A stretch of 64,000 nucleotides of DNA from positions 62,001 through 126,000 of the forward strand of contig NZ_JAIQDE010000023.1 of NCBI RefSeq assembly GCF_020037015.1, given 5' to 3'. The notes under the pieces are model-generated. The model made no database searches. It saw only the letters and a list, made by a program, of their open reading frames with translations, and was not told the DNA's origin. Shown one piece after another: positions 17,288 to 26,723 of this stretch (positions within the stretch are counted from its first letter, which is position 1; each line of letters begins with the position of its first letter). The DNA is from Corallococcus sp. AS-1-6 (GTDB lineage Bacteria; Myxococcota; Myxococcia; Myxococcales; Myxococcaceae). The translations under genes and the position numbers were made by a program.

Positions 17288-18070
17288 ATGCTGAGGACGG
17301 TCACCGCCACGCGCTACGTGACGCCCTTGCGCGAGGGGGGCTCGCTGCCCGCCATCGTGGAGGCGAACGACGCGGGGCTCTATGTCGTGAAGTTCCGTGG
17401 GGCGGGCCAGGGGGCCAAGGCGCTCATCGCGGAGTTGCTCGCGGGGGAGCTGGCGCGGGTGCTGGGCCTGCGCGTCCCGGAGCTGGTGTTCGTGGAGCTG
17501 GACGTGTCGCTGGGGCGCAACGAGCCGGACAGCGAAATCCGGGAGCTGCTCAAGTCGAGCGCGGGGTTGAACCTGGCGCTGGACTACCTGCCGCGCTCGG
17601 TGACGTTCGACCCGCTGGCGGTGCCGGTGCCGGAGGCGCAGGTGGCGTCCGCCATCGTCGCGTTCGACGCGTTCGTGACGAACGTGGACCGCACGCCGAA
17701 GAACCCGAACCTGCTCGTGTGGCACCGCAACCTCTGGCTCATCGACCACGGGGCGGCGCTGTACTTCCACCACTCGTGGGACGGCTGGGAGGAGCGCAGC
17801 CAGACGCGCTTCGCGCCCATCAAGGACCACGTGCTGCTGCCGTGGGCGCACGGGCTGGCGGAGGCTCGGGACCTGCTCCAGGCGCGGGTGACGCGGGAGG
17901 TGGTGGAGCGCATCGTGGGAGCGATTCCGGAGGCGTGGCTGGGCCGGGAGCCCGCGTTCGCGTCCACGGCGGAGCACCGCGCGGCGTACGTCACGTGGCT
18001 GATGCGCCGGCTGGAAGCGGCGCCGGCGTTCATCGAGGAGGCGACGCGTGCCCACGCCCAGCTCGTTTGA
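17288..18070 (+). CDS. Short HipA-family kinase
   Basis: This 260-residue protein is a compact HipA-like serine/threonine kinase, much shorter than HipA itself (about 440). The kinase core shows a Lys in LYVVKFRG (Lys35), a catalytic loop DAFVTNVDRTPKNPNLL (Asp134, Asn139/141) and a metal-binding LIDHGAAL (Asp153). The N-terminal HipA subdomain is missing. ATG 17288 is used because the upstream in-frame GTG/ATG adds only a low-complexity leader. The DUF3037 gene begins inside its last codons. HipB-like antitoxins are not seen nearby, so a classical HipBA role is not supported; the DUF3037 protein is the likely partner. Confidence 0.85.
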   Translation: MLRTVTATRYVTPLREGGSLPAIVEANDAGLYVVKFRGAGQGAKALIAELLAGELARVLGLRVPELVFVELDVSLGRNEPDSEIRELLKSSAGLNLALDYLPRSVTFDPLAVPVPEAQVASAIVAFDAFVTNVDRTPKNPNLLVWHRNLWLIDHGAALYFHHSWDGWEERSQTRFAPIKDHVLLPWAHGLAEARDLLQARVTREVVERIVGAIPEAWLGREPAFASTAEHRAAYVTWLMRRLEAAPAFIEEATRAHAQLV

Positions 18071-18446
18071 CTACGCCATCATCCGGCTGGTGCCTCGCGT
18101 GGAGCGCGAGGAGTTCATCAACGTGGGCGTGGTCCTCTTCTGCGTGCAGCACCGCTACCTGGGGGCGCGCGTGGAGCTGGACGTGGCGCGGCTGAAGGCG
18201 CTGTCGCCGGACGCGGACGTGGAGCTGCTCGCGGGGCACCTGGAGAGCTTCCGCCGCGTGTGCGTGGGCGGGAAGGACGCGGGGCCCATTGGACGGCTGC
18301 CGCAGAAGGAGCGCTGGCACTGGCTGGTGGCCCCGCGGAGCACGATGCTCCAGACGGGCCCGGTGCACGCGGGCCTGTGTGACGACCCGGAGCGCGCGCT
18401 GGAGCACCTGCTGGACACGATGGTGCGGGTGAAGCCCGCCGGGTGA
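18048..18446 (+). CDS. DUF3037 domain-containing protein
   Basis: This 132-residue protein has the DUF3037 pattern FDYAIIRLVPRVEREEFINVGVVLFC at its N-terminus and a C-terminal helix (DPERALEHLLDTMVRVK). It starts 23 bp before the end of the HipA-like kinase gene and is read in another frame, so expression of the two is tightly coupled. DUF3037 genes are known to pair with short HipA-like kinases in several bacteria, but what the pair does is not established. No signal peptide or membrane segment is visible. Confidence 0.85.
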   Translation: MPTPSSFDYAIIRLVPRVEREEFINVGVVLFCVQHRYLGARVELDVARLKALSPDADVELLAGHLESFRRVCVGGKDAGPIGRLPQKERWHWLVAPRSTMLQTGPVHAGLCDDPERALEHLLDTMVRVKPAG

Positions 18447-18595
18447 GCAGGCGGGCGGGCGGGGGCTTCGTCCGCCTGTCAGCGCATCGCGGATGGCGCG
18501 AGCGCATCCCATGGTGAAGAGGGCGGGGAGGCCTGGACGTTCGTCCCAGGGCTTCCCACTTTCACCGCGAGGCATGGGGAGGTAGCGACCGGACC

Positions 18596-19567
18596 ATGGA
18601 GCCGTCAGCGCTGCGCATCGTCACCTACAACGTCCGCTACTTCGGCCACATGCTGAGGGGGCTCGCGAGCACCGTGGGCCCCAAGCGCCGGGTGGCCGCC
18701 GCATTGGCCACCCTGGATCCGCTGCCGGACATCGTCTGCCTCCAGGAGGTGGAGACCTCCTCGCTGCGCAGCAACATCGTGCACCGGCCCACCCGCCCGG
18801 GTGAGACGCAGTTGGAGGCCTTCATGACGCGCGTGGAGGAGACGTTCGCCCTCCAGGGGAGGGACATGCCCTACGAGGCGTTCTACTTCCGCGCGCACCA
18901 CTACAAGGTGGGGGAGCTGTCGCTGTACACGACGGGGCTGGCGATGCTCGTCAACACGCGCACGCTCCAGGTGGACCGGCACAACGTGGCGGCGCCGGAG
19001 CACATCACGCACCACCACGTGCAGGGCCTGAAGGAGCGCAAGCAGAGCCGCATCTGCGCGCACATGCGCGTCTTCCGCCGCTCGGACCAGCGCGCGTTCC
19101 ACGTCTTCAACACGCACCTGAGCCTGCCCACGCCGTTCGCCCGCGAGTTCTGGGCCACGCGCGACAAGATGGGCTGCGGCGTCAACCAGCTCCACGAGGC
19201 GAAGAAGCTCGCGGGCTTCATCGGGCTGCACGCGAAGGAGGAGCCGTTCGTGGTGTGCGGGGACTTCAACTCGCCGCCGTCGTCGCCGGTGTTCCGCTAC
19301 CTCACGGGGGACGCGCACCTGACGTGCGCGCAGGCGGCGGTGGGGCAGATCAACCCGGCCCTGTCCCGCGCCTTCCCCACCGCGGGCTTCATGCACATGC
19401 GCATGCACCTGGACCACCTGTTCTCCGGGGGCGGCGTGAGCTGGCTGGACACGGAGGAGACGCGGCCCTTCGGAGACCTGACCAGCCGCTTCCACGGCCT
19501 GTCCGACCACGTGCCGCTCATCGCGCGCTTCCGGCTGGAGGCTCCGGCGCCCGCGCTGCTGACCTGA
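18596..19567 (+). CDS. Endonuclease/exonuclease/phosphatase family protein
   Basis: This 323-residue EEP-fold metal-dependent phosphoesterase has all the fold's signatures: TYNVRYFG at the start, CLQEVE (catalytic Glu), a GDFNSPPSSPVF block and a terminal LSDHVPLIARF (Asp-His). The family covers DNases, inositol phosphatases and sphingomyelinases; no signal peptide is visible, so this is a cytosolic or leaderless enzyme and its substrate is open. An insertion with RxHHYKVGELSLY near residue 100 and THLSLPTPF near 175 is ordinary for the fold. It starts in its own transcription unit 150 bp after the DUF3037 gene. Confidence 0.85.
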   Translation: MEPSALRIVTYNVRYFGHMLRGLASTVGPKRRVAAALATLDPLPDIVCLQEVETSSLRSNIVHRPTRPGETQLEAFMTRVEETFALQGRDMPYEAFYFRAHHYKVGELSLYTTGLAMLVNTRTLQVDRHNVAAPEHITHHHVQGLKERKQSRICAHMRVFRRSDQRAFHVFNTHLSLPTPFAREFWATRDKMGCGVNQLHEAKKLAGFIGLHAKEEPFVVCGDFNSPPSSPVFRYLTGDAHLTCAQAAVGQINPALSRAFPTAGFMHMRMHLDHLFSGGGVSWLDTEETRPFGDLTSRFHGLSDHVPLIARFRLEAPAPALLT

Positions 19568-19646
19568 GCAGCGGGCCGCCGCGTCCCCGCCGGGCGCTCC
19601 CCACGCGCGCGCCGCGTGGGCAGCGTGACCGTGGAGGCTCACGACG

Positions 19647-20039
19647 ATGATTCGACTCCAGCGCGTCTATGACGAGCACGGCCCGGCCCCTGATGCGGGG
19701 ATCCGCTTCCTGGTGGACCGGCTGTGGCCTCGGGGGCTCAAGAAGGCGGACCTCCACCTGGATGGCTGGCCCCGCGAGGTAGGGCCCAGCACGGAGCTGC
19801 GGCGGTGGTTCGCCCACGACGTGGAGCGCTGGGACGAGTTCCGGCGCCGGTACACCCGCGAGCTGGACGCGCACCACGACGCGTGGGAGCCGCTGCTGGA
19901 GGCCGCGCGCCAGGGCCGCGTCACCCTGCTCTACGGCGCCCGCGACACCGAGCACAACAACGCCGTGGTGTTGAAGGACTACCTGGAGGCCCGGCTGAAG
20001 CGCCCCGCGCGCACGAAGCCGCGCCGCACGGTGCACTAA
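19647..20039 (+). CDS. DUF488 domain-containing protein
   Basis: This 130-residue protein is a typical DUF488 member (YeaO type): RVYDEHGPAPDAGIRFLVDR, then LWPRGLKK, LHLDGWPREVGPSTELRRWF and TLLYGARDTEHNNA. The order and spacing match the family throughout. The function of DUF488 is not known. Its basic C-terminal tail (KRPARTKPRRTVH) is longer than usual. Its stop codon overlaps by 4 bp the stop of the J-domain gene on the other strand. Confidence 0.9.
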   Translation: MIRLQRVYDEHGPAPDAGIRFLVDRLWPRGLKKADLHLDGWPREVGPSTELRRWFAHDVERWDEFRRRYTRELDAHHDAWEPLLEAARQGRVTLLYGARDTEHNNAVVLKDYLEARLKRPARTKPRRTVH

Positions 20040-20923
20040 TCCGCGTCGCGCTCCAGCGCCTCCCACGCGTCCAGGATTTCGCGCGTGCGGCGCTCCGCGA
20101 GCGCGTGGAACTCCGGCGCCAGGTGGGCCACCTTGTCCGGGTGGTACTGCGCGATGAGCGCGCGGAACGCCTTGCGCGCTTCATCCCTCGGTGTGCTCCG
20201 CTCGATGCCCAGCACCGTCCACGGATCCTTCGGCTCGGGCTCGGCCGCGACGGCGCGGCTGCCGCGCGGGGGCGTGGCCTCGTCGGCCTGCCACGCGCGG
20301 GCCCTCGACGCGCCCGGGCGGCCTGCGCTGCCCGAGGCTCCGGGGTCCCGGGCCCTGGAGCGGGCGGACGCCTCCTCGCGGGCGCTGGAGCGGCGCCAGG
20401 GGTCGGCGGGTTTCTCCGGCGCTCCGCTGTCGCTCGCGGGGCCGTAACGGGGCGGTGCTTTCGGCGCGGGCTCCGGGCGGCGGTGGCCCGGGCGCTTCTC
20501 CGGGTCGGGCGCGGGGATGCTCGAGGAGAGGCGGCTCAGGGCCTCCTGGAGGAACCACAGGTCCTCCGCGGGGCTGGCGTGCTTGCGCACCACCGCGCGC
20601 GGCTTGCCGCCCTCCAGCAGCACGTAGCCCGTGGCCGCCGCGTAGGCGCGCTTCTTGTCCTCCGGATAGAGCCGGTCGCCCAGGTCCCCCAGCGGGTCGC
20701 GCCACATGCCCTCCGTGGTGCCCTCGTCCGCCACGATGACCTGCGCCAGCACGTGTCCGAACAGGTCCTCCAGCGCCGCGAAGGGCTCGCGCGCCTGCGG
20801 TGCACGCGTCATCGCCGCGCCGTGGCGCACCCCCGCCACCAGCAGCGGCCCCTGCGCCGCGTCCACGAACGCGAAGAGCTTCTCGCGGACCTGCTTGTCG
20901 GAGAAGTAGAGAACAGCCTGCAC
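20036..20923 (-). CDS. Protein with C-terminal J domain
   Basis: This 295-residue protein carries its J domain at the C-terminus (about residues 230-290): DPWTVLGIERSTPRDEARKAF then the diagnostic HPD in QYHPDKVAHL. DnaJ proteins stimulate the ATPase of DnaK-type chaperones. The first 140 residues form a conserved globular domain (LYFSDKQVREKLFAFVDAAQGPLL ... YAAATGYVLLEGGKPRAVV) that is not recognised, and a disordered Arg/Ser/Pro-rich linker (about 140-225) joins the two. Type III J proteins with such layout recruit DnaK to a client bound by the N-terminal part. Its client is unknown. Confidence 0.8.
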   Translation of the reverse strand: MQAVLYFSDKQVREKLFAFVDAAQGPLLVAGVRHGAAMTRAPQAREPFAALEDLFGHVLAQVIVADEGTTEGMWRDPLGDLGDRLYPEDKKRAYAAATGYVLLEGGKPRAVVRKHASPAEDLWFLQEALSRLSSSIPAPDPEKRPGHRRPEPAPKAPPRYGPASDSGAPEKPADPWRRSSAREEASARSRARDPGASGSAGRPGASRARAWQADEATPPRGSRAVAAEPEPKDPWTVLGIERSTPRDEARKAFRALIAQYHPDKVAHLAPEFHALAERRTREILDAWEALERDAD

Positions 20924-21069
20924 GGTCCTCCCATCTTAGGGCCTTCGCGCCCCGGGGCCCCCATCCGTTCCCCTCCCAACCTGGTGGGTCCGGAACCTGG
21001 AATTCCGACAAGACACGGTTCGAAGCGGCTCGACCCCGGGGCGGCCTTGCGGAAGAGTCCCCCCCTCCT

Positions 21070-23676
21070 ATGCGCTGCTGCCACCGCCACGCCCCTGCCG
21101 CCGCCGGGTCCTCCGACCCGCATCCGTTCAGCCTCCCCGGCGCCACCGAGCACTACGCCGCGCCCCGCCCCGTGCGCGCCGAGCACGTGCGCATCGAGCT
21201 GGACCTGGACTTCGCCCTGCGCGCCCTGGCCGGCACCTGCACCACCCGCGTGTCCGCCGTCCGCGCCGTGTCCACCGTCACCTTCGACGCCGTGGACCTG
21301 GACGTCACGGAGGCCCGCGTCGACGGCCGCTCCGTCCCCTTCTCCAACTCCGGCGCGCACGTGCGCGTGGAGCTGCCTCGCGCGCTCGACGCGGGCCAGG
21401 CGTGCGACATCGCGCTCACCTACCGCGCCCGCCCCCGCCGCGGGCTCTACTTCTGGGGCCCCGACGCGGGCTACCCCGACCGCCCGCTCCAGGCGTGGAC
21501 GCAGGGCCAGGACATCGACGCGCGGTGCTGGTTCCCCTGCCTGGACACGCCCGCGCAGAAGGCCACGTCGGAGGTCATCGCCACCTTCCCGGCGCACATG
21601 ACGTCGCTGTCCAACGGCGTGCTCGTCAGCGACGTCACCAGCGGCGAGCGGCGCACCCAGCACCACCGCATGGCGCAGCCGCACGCGCCCTACCTCGTCA
21701 CGCTGGTGGTGGGCGAGTTCGACGAGGCCACCGACACCGCCGGCACCACGCCCCTGCGCTACCTGTTCCCCAAGGGCCGCCGCGAGGACGCGCTCCGGTG
21801 CGTGGCGCGCACGCCGCAGATGATTGCCGCGTACGAGTCCATCACCGGCGAGCCCTACCCGTGGAGCGGCTACGCGCAGGTGTTCGTCACGGAGTTCATC
21901 CTGGGCGGCATGGAGCACACGACGGCCACCACGCTGGTGGACACCGTGCTGCACGACGCGCGGGCGCACCTGGACTACACCGCCGAGCCGCTCATCTCCC
22001 ACGAGCTGGCGCACCAGTGGTTCGGCGACCTGCTCACCTGCCGCGACTGGCCCCACGGCTGGCTCAACGAGGGCTTCGCCACCTACTTCGAGGTGCTCTG
22101 GAAGGAGCGCGGCGACAACCGGGACGAGGCCGACCATCACCGGGCGCTCGACCTGGAGGCCTACCTCTCCGAGACGCGCGAGCGCTACGCGCGCCCCATC
22201 GTCGCCCGGAAGTTCCAGGCCCCCATGGACCTGTTCGACCGGCACCTCTACGAGAAGGGCGGGCTGGTGCTCCACGAGCTGCGCCGCCGCGTGGGGGAGG
22301 ACCTCTTCCTGCGCGCCCTGCGCCACTACGTCGCGTCCCACCGCCACGGCGTGGTGGAGACGGTGGACCTGGCGCGCGCCTTTGAAGAGGCCACCGGCCA
22401 CAACCTGGACCCCGTCTTCGACCAGTACGTCTTCTCCCCCGGCCACCCCGAGCTGAAGGTGGAGGTCCGCTACGAGGTGGACGACGCGCGCCTGCGCATC
22501 ACCGTGCGCCAGACGCAGCGCACGGACTCGGGCACGCCCGTCTTCCGCCTCCCGCTGGAGGTGGCCGTCACGGTGAACGGCGAGGACACGCGCCACCGGC
22601 TGGAGCTCACGGACGCGGAGCACCGCTTCCACCTGCCCTGCCCCGCCGCGCCCACGCAGGTGCGCGTGGATCCACGCCGCGACGTGCTGGGCACGCTGGA
22701 CGTGGACAAGGCCGTGGGGCTGTGGCGCGAGGAGCTGGCGAACGCCCCGGAGGCCCGCGCGCGCACGGAGGCCGCGCACGCGCTGGGCAAGGACGGGGGC
22801 CTGCGGTCGGTGGAGGCGCTGGGCCGCGCGCTGAAGGACGCGAAGCTGTTCTGGGCCACCCGCGCCGCGTGCGCGAAGGCGCTGGGCCGCGTCCGCACGC
22901 CGGAGGCCCGCGGGCTGCTGCTGGACGCGGTCGCCACCGCGCACCCGCGCGTGCGCCGCGCCGTGGTCGCCGCGCTGGGCGAGTTCCGCCACGACGTGGA
23001 GGCGGCCGGGAGCCTGCGCGCGCTGCTGGAGGCGGGAGACGCCAGCTACTTCGTGGAGGCGGAGGCCGCCCGCGCGCTGGGCCGCGTGCGCGCGCCGGAC
23101 GCGCTGCCCCTGCTGGAGGCCGCCGCCGCGAGGCCGTCGTTCCAGGACGTCATCGGCGCGGGCGCGATGGACGGGCTCGCGGAGACGCAGGACCCCGCAG
23201 CGTTCCCGGTGGCCGTGGCGCGCACCGCGTACGGCCAGCCCGCGTTCCTGCGCCGCGCGGCCGTGAGCGCCGTGGCGAAGCTGGCGGAGGTCGCGAACCG
23301 CAAGCGCGAAGCGGTGGACCTGTTCGCGCAGCTCCTGCGCGACCCGCAGTTCCGCGTGCAGTTGGCGGTCTGCGACGCGGCCTCCACGCTGGGCGACCGC
23401 CGCCTGCTGCCCGCGCTGGAGGGCACCACCTTCAGCGACCCGCGCACCCGCCGCTACGCCCGCGAGGCCGTGCGCGCCCTGCGCGAAGGCGCGCCCCAGG
23501 CCCGTGAGGTCGCGTCGCTGCGCGAGGAACTGGACGCGCTCAAGCAGGAGACGCGCACCCTGCGCGAGAAGCTGGAGACGCTCACGCTGAACGCTCAGCC
23601 AGCCGCCCCCGCGCGAAAGCCCGTGCGCAAGCAGGCGGCGAAGCGCGGCCGCACGCCGCCCAAGCGCCGGCGCTGA
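21070..23676 (+). CDS. M1 family metallopeptidase with C-terminal HEAT repeats
   Basis: This 868-residue aminopeptidase has the M1 zinc motif HELAHQWFGDLLT with the third ligand in NEGFATYFE (about residues 311-335). The exopeptidase loop reads GGMEHTTAT (near 279) instead of the common GAMEN, which suggests altered N-terminal recognition. A beta-rich N-domain and beta-sandwich (about 25-210, 450-560) surround the catalytic domain. Residues 560-800 are at least six HEAT repeats and the C-terminus is a basic coiled-coil tail (about 815-868). No signal peptide is seen, which fits a cytosolic enzyme. ATG 21070 was chosen since it begins right before the conserved domain, although no Shine-Dalgarno precedes it. 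Confidence 0.9.
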   Translation: MRCCHRHAPAAAGSSDPHPFSLPGATEHYAAPRPVRAEHVRIELDLDFALRALAGTCTTRVSAVRAVSTVTFDAVDLDVTEARVDGRSVPFSNSGAHVRVELPRALDAGQACDIALTYRARPRRGLYFWGPDAGYPDRPLQAWTQGQDIDARCWFPCLDTPAQKATSEVIATFPAHMTSLSNGVLVSDVTSGERRTQHHRMAQPHAPYLVTLVVGEFDEATDTAGTTPLRYLFPKGRREDALRCVARTPQMIAAYESITGEPYPWSGYAQVFVTEFILGGMEHTTATTLVDTVLHDARAHLDYTAEPLISHELAHQWFGDLLTCRDWPHGWLNEGFATYFEVLWKERGDNRDEADHHRALDLEAYLSETRERYARPIVARKFQAPMDLFDRHLYEKGGLVLHELRRRVGEDLFLRALRHYVASHRHGVVETVDLARAFEEATGHNLDPVFDQYVFSPGHPELKVEVRYEVDDARLRITVRQTQRTDSGTPVFRLPLEVAVTVNGEDTRHRLELTDAEHRFHLPCPAAPTQVRVDPRRDVLGTLDVDKAVGLWREELANAPEARARTEAAHALGKDGGLRSVEALGRALKDAKLFWATRAACAKALGRVRTPEARGLLLDAVATAHPRVRRAVVAALGEFRHDVEAAGSLRALLEAGDASYFVEAEAARALGRVRAPDALPLLEAAAARPSFQDVIGAGAMDGLAETQDPAAFPVAVARTAYGQPAFLRRAAVSAVAKLAEVANRKREAVDLFAQLLRDPQFRVQLAVCDAASTLGDRRLLPALEGTTFSDPRTRRYAREAVRALREGAPQAREVASLREELDALKQETRTLREKLETLTLNAQPAAPARKPVRKQAAKRGRTPPKRRR

Positions 23677-23685
23677 GCCGCGGCT

Positions 23686-24414
23686 TCAGTCGGTCTGTCC
23701 CTGCAACGACTGGCGCAGGAGCGCGCGCCAGTCCTCGAGCAACGCGGGCGACACGTCGTGGCCCAGGTCCTTATAGGTCCGCACGTCGATGGGGATGCCC
23801 CGGCCCTTCAGCTCCGCGACCCGCTCACGCGTGTGCTCCACGGGGATGATGGCGTCCTGCTCTCCCTGGAGCACCCACACCCTCCGCGACGCGGGCAGCC
23901 CCCGCGCCGGGTCGCCTGGCAGCCGTGTCCCCATGGGCACCGCCGCGTCCACCAGCTCCGGGTGCCGGATGGCCAGCATCCACGCCAGGTCTCCTCCGTA
24001 GGAGAACCCCGTCACCACGACGCGGCGGAGCTCCGGATGCGCCGCGCGGACCTCGCGGATCAACGCCGCGAGCCGCTCCGCCATGCGCTCCACGTCCTCC
24101 GTCTTCCCCTCCCACGTCTTCTGCTCGTGGTCGGCCTGGAACCACGTGAAGCCGTCACGGCGGGGCCTGGGGCCCTGGGGCAGCAGCGTGCGCACCGGGA
24201 TGCCCAGCGATTGGATGGGTTCGTCCCAGAACGCGGGCGTGGAGCCGGAGAAGTGCAGGGCGACGAGCAGCGCCTCGGGCTTCGGAGCGCCCACCGCCTC
24301 GCTCTTGTAGACGAGCGGGCTGGGCGCCGCCGGTGGCGCGCCCCGGGTGCCCGCACAGGCCATCCCCAGCAATGACACGGCGAGCAGCACGGCGACGGTT
24401 CGGGGTTCGCGCAT
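23686..24414 (-). CDS. Lipoprotein alpha/beta hydrolase (carboxylesterase-like)
   Basis: This 242-residue alpha/beta hydrolase has a lipobox LLGMAC (about Cys20), so it is probably membrane anchored. The triad is visible: Ser in GFSYGGD (about Ser137), Asp in QGEQDAIIP and His in GHDVSPA. The GFSYGGD elbow, the HFSGSTPAFWDE oxyanion strand and the overall length match the carboxylesterase/dienelactone hydrolase-like subgroup (YpfH). Substrate unknown; a short-chain ester is likely. It converges with the M1 peptidase gene with 9 bp between stops. Confidence 0.85.
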   Translation of the reverse strand: MREPRTVAVLLAVSLLGMACAGTRGAPPAAPSPLVYKSEAVGAPKPEALLVALHFSGSTPAFWDEPIQSLGIPVRTLLPQGPRPRRDGFTWFQADHEQKTWEGKTEDVERMAERLAALIREVRAAHPELRRVVVTGFSYGGDLAWMLAIRHPELVDAAVPMGTRLPGDPARGLPASRRVWVLQGEQDAIIPVEHTRERVAELKGRGIPIDVRTYKDLGHDVSPALLEDWRALLRQSLQGQTD

Positions 24415-24636
24415 GCTCCCTCCTGTATCCGCCCGCCCGCCCGGCCTCCAGGGGGGCTGTCAGCGCCCGGCCCTCCGGCTTCACCGGGCCGCTCCGGCCC
24501 GCAGTGTGTACCTGTAGGCAAAGGGAACGCGCACGGGCGCCAAGCCGCGCGCCCGCCAACGCCGGGGAGCCCCCACCGCCCGGCAGGGCCGCCACGCGGA
24601 GGAACGACGCGTGCCGGTTTCCACCAGGAGCGAGGC

Positions 24637-26580
24637 ATGGCCGGAGGAGCCGCACGGGAGCTGGAGACCATCTTGGACGCAGCGGTGGACCCCTTCATCG
24701 CGTGCGGCCCGGATGAGCGCATCCTGCACGTCAACGCGGCGACGGAGCGGCTGCTGGGCTGGGACCGCGAGCAGCTCCTGGGCAGGCCCGTCACCGACCT
24801 CTTCCCGCCCCGCCTGCACCACTTCCACGGCCTCAGCCTGCCGCGCTACCTGCTGTCACGCCGCAAGGCGCTCGGCGGGCGGCCCACGCGCGTCTTCGCC
24901 CGGCGGCGCGACGGCGTGGAGCTTCAGGTGGAGGTCACCGTGGGCGCCACCGGCCCGGACGGGCATGAGCGCATCGTCTTCACGCTGCGCCGGCTGCACG
25001 AGGTCATCGACTCGCTGGAGGAGCCGGTGGAGCACGTGGCCGGCAGCCCCGGCGTGGCCGTGCACCAGGAGACGGCGGACCGGCTCTACCGGCTGCTCGT
25101 GGAGAACGCCCCCCTGGGCATCTTCCACTTCGACCTCACCCCGGTCGTCACCGCGTGCAACGAGCGCTTCTGCGACCTCATCGGCACGTCGAAGCGCAAC
25201 CTGGTGGGCCTGAACCTGCTCACGCTGCGCGACGAGCGCATCAAGGCCTGCGTGCGCGAGTCGCTGGCGGGCCGCCCCTGCGACTACGAAGGCAACTACC
25301 GCGCGCTCACCACCGGCAAGGTGACGCCCGTGCGCGTGCGCTTCGCCCCCTGCTACGCCGAGGACGGCACCGTGGAGGGCGGCGTCGGCATCGTGGAGGA
25401 CATCACCGAGCGCCGCCGCGTGGAGGCCGATCGCGAGGAGAACCTGGCCCGGCTGGACCTGCTGGTCCGCAGCGCGCCGGTGGGCATCGGATTCCTGGAC
25501 ACGGACCTGCGCTACGTGCGCGTCAACGAAACGCTCGCGCGCATCAACGGCCTCCCGGCGGAGGCCCACCTGGGCCACACGCTGCCGGAGCTGCTCGGGG
25601 AGCCCGGCGCCCTCGCGGAGCAGGGGCCCCGGGCCGTGCTGCGCACCGGCGAGCCCCAGGTAGACCAGGAGACCCTCTCCGACACGGACCTGGGCGCCCC
25701 CGGCCCCCGGCGCTGGTTCCGCAGCAACATCTACCCCGTGCGCACCCCCGACGGCCGCGTGCTGGGGTTGGGCGTCCTCATCGAGGACATCACCGAGCGC
25801 CGCCGCGCGGAGGAGGAGCGCGCGCGCCTGTACCGCGAGGCCCAGGAGGCCATCCGCGTGCGCGACGACTTCCTCTCCATCGCGAGCCACGAGCTGAAGA
25901 CGCCGCTGACGCCCCTGAGCCTGCGCCTGGCCACGCTGGAGCGCCGCCTGGAGCGCGGCGAGAACCTGGACCCCGGCGTGCTGCGCCACGCACGCCACCA
26001 GCTCACGCGCCTCACCGGCCTCATCAACGACCTGCTGGACGCGTCCCGCATCGAGGCCGGCCGGCTGGCCCTGCACCCGGAGTCCACCCGCTTCGACCTG
26101 CTGGTGGAGCACACGCTCGCCGGCATGGAAGGACAGAAGGGCAACCACACCTTCGAGTTCGAGCACCCCCGGGAGCCCATCTCCGTCCACGGCGACACGT
26201 TCCGGCTGGAGCAGGTCGTCTCCAACCTGCTGGAGAACGCGCTCAAGTACAGCCCGGACGGCGGCACCATCCGCGTGCGGCTGTCCCTGACGGACGACGT
26301 CGCGGTGCTGTCCGTGACGGACCCGGGCATCGGCATCCCGGAGGACCAGCAGCAGCAGCTCTTCGACCGCTACTTCCGCGCGCGCAACGCCTCCACCCGC
26401 TCCTACGGCGGGCTGGGCCTGGGCCTCTACATCAGCCGCGACATCGTGGAGCGCCACGGCGGCCGCATCTGGGTGGAGAGCGTCCCGGGACGGGGGTCCA
26501 CCTTCTACGTCGCCCTGCCGACGCTCGCCTCCGTGCAGCCCGCCCTCCCGCAGGTGTGGCCGGATCGCCACCTTCACTGA
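24637..26580 (+). CDS. Triple-PAS sensor histidine kinase
   Basis: This 647-residue soluble kinase has three PAS domains (about residues 5-120, 140-255 and 265-385), each of the last two followed by the linker EDITERRR, then a HisKA dimerisation domain with phospho-acceptor His at about 418 in SHELKTPLTPLSL and a HATPase domain with N, G1 and G2 boxes (VSNLLENALKYSPDGG, DPGIGIPEDQQ, GGLGLGLYISRDIVERHGG). No transmembrane segment or receiver domain is present. It is an orphan here, with no response regulator nearby. The ligand of the PAS modules cannot be told. The start at 24637 has AGGAG upstream. Confidence 0.92.
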   Translation: MAGGAARELETILDAAVDPFIACGPDERILHVNAATERLLGWDREQLLGRPVTDLFPPRLHHFHGLSLPRYLLSRRKALGGRPTRVFARRRDGVELQVEVTVGATGPDGHERIVFTLRRLHEVIDSLEEPVEHVAGSPGVAVHQETADRLYRLLVENAPLGIFHFDLTPVVTACNERFCDLIGTSKRNLVGLNLLTLRDERIKACVRESLAGRPCDYEGNYRALTTGKVTPVRVRFAPCYAEDGTVEGGVGIVEDITERRRVEADREENLARLDLLVRSAPVGIGFLDTDLRYVRVNETLARINGLPAEAHLGHTLPELLGEPGALAEQGPRAVLRTGEPQVDQETLSDTDLGAPGPRRWFRSNIYPVRTPDGRVLGLGVLIEDITERRRAEEERARLYREAQEAIRVRDDFLSIASHELKTPLTPLSLRLATLERRLERGENLDPGVLRHARHQLTRLTGLINDLLDASRIEAGRLALHPESTRFDLLVEHTLAGMEGQKGNHTFEFEHPREPISVHGDTFRLEQVVSNLLENALKYSPDGGTIRVRLSLTDDVAVLSVTDPGIGIPEDQQQQLFDRYFRARNASTRSYGGLGLGLYISRDIVERHGGRIWVESVPGRGSTFYVALPTLASVQPALPQVWPDRHLH

Positions 26581-26723
26581 AGCCCCGGCCGCCCCCGCCT
26601 GAAAGAACTTCACCCCCGCCTCTCCGCCCCCGACAAAGGCTCCATGCAAAGGGCTGGAATCCCACGCTTCCCCGCCCTGGCACGCCCCCTGCTCTACCCG
26701 GGCGCACGGGAGGGAGCAGATCC

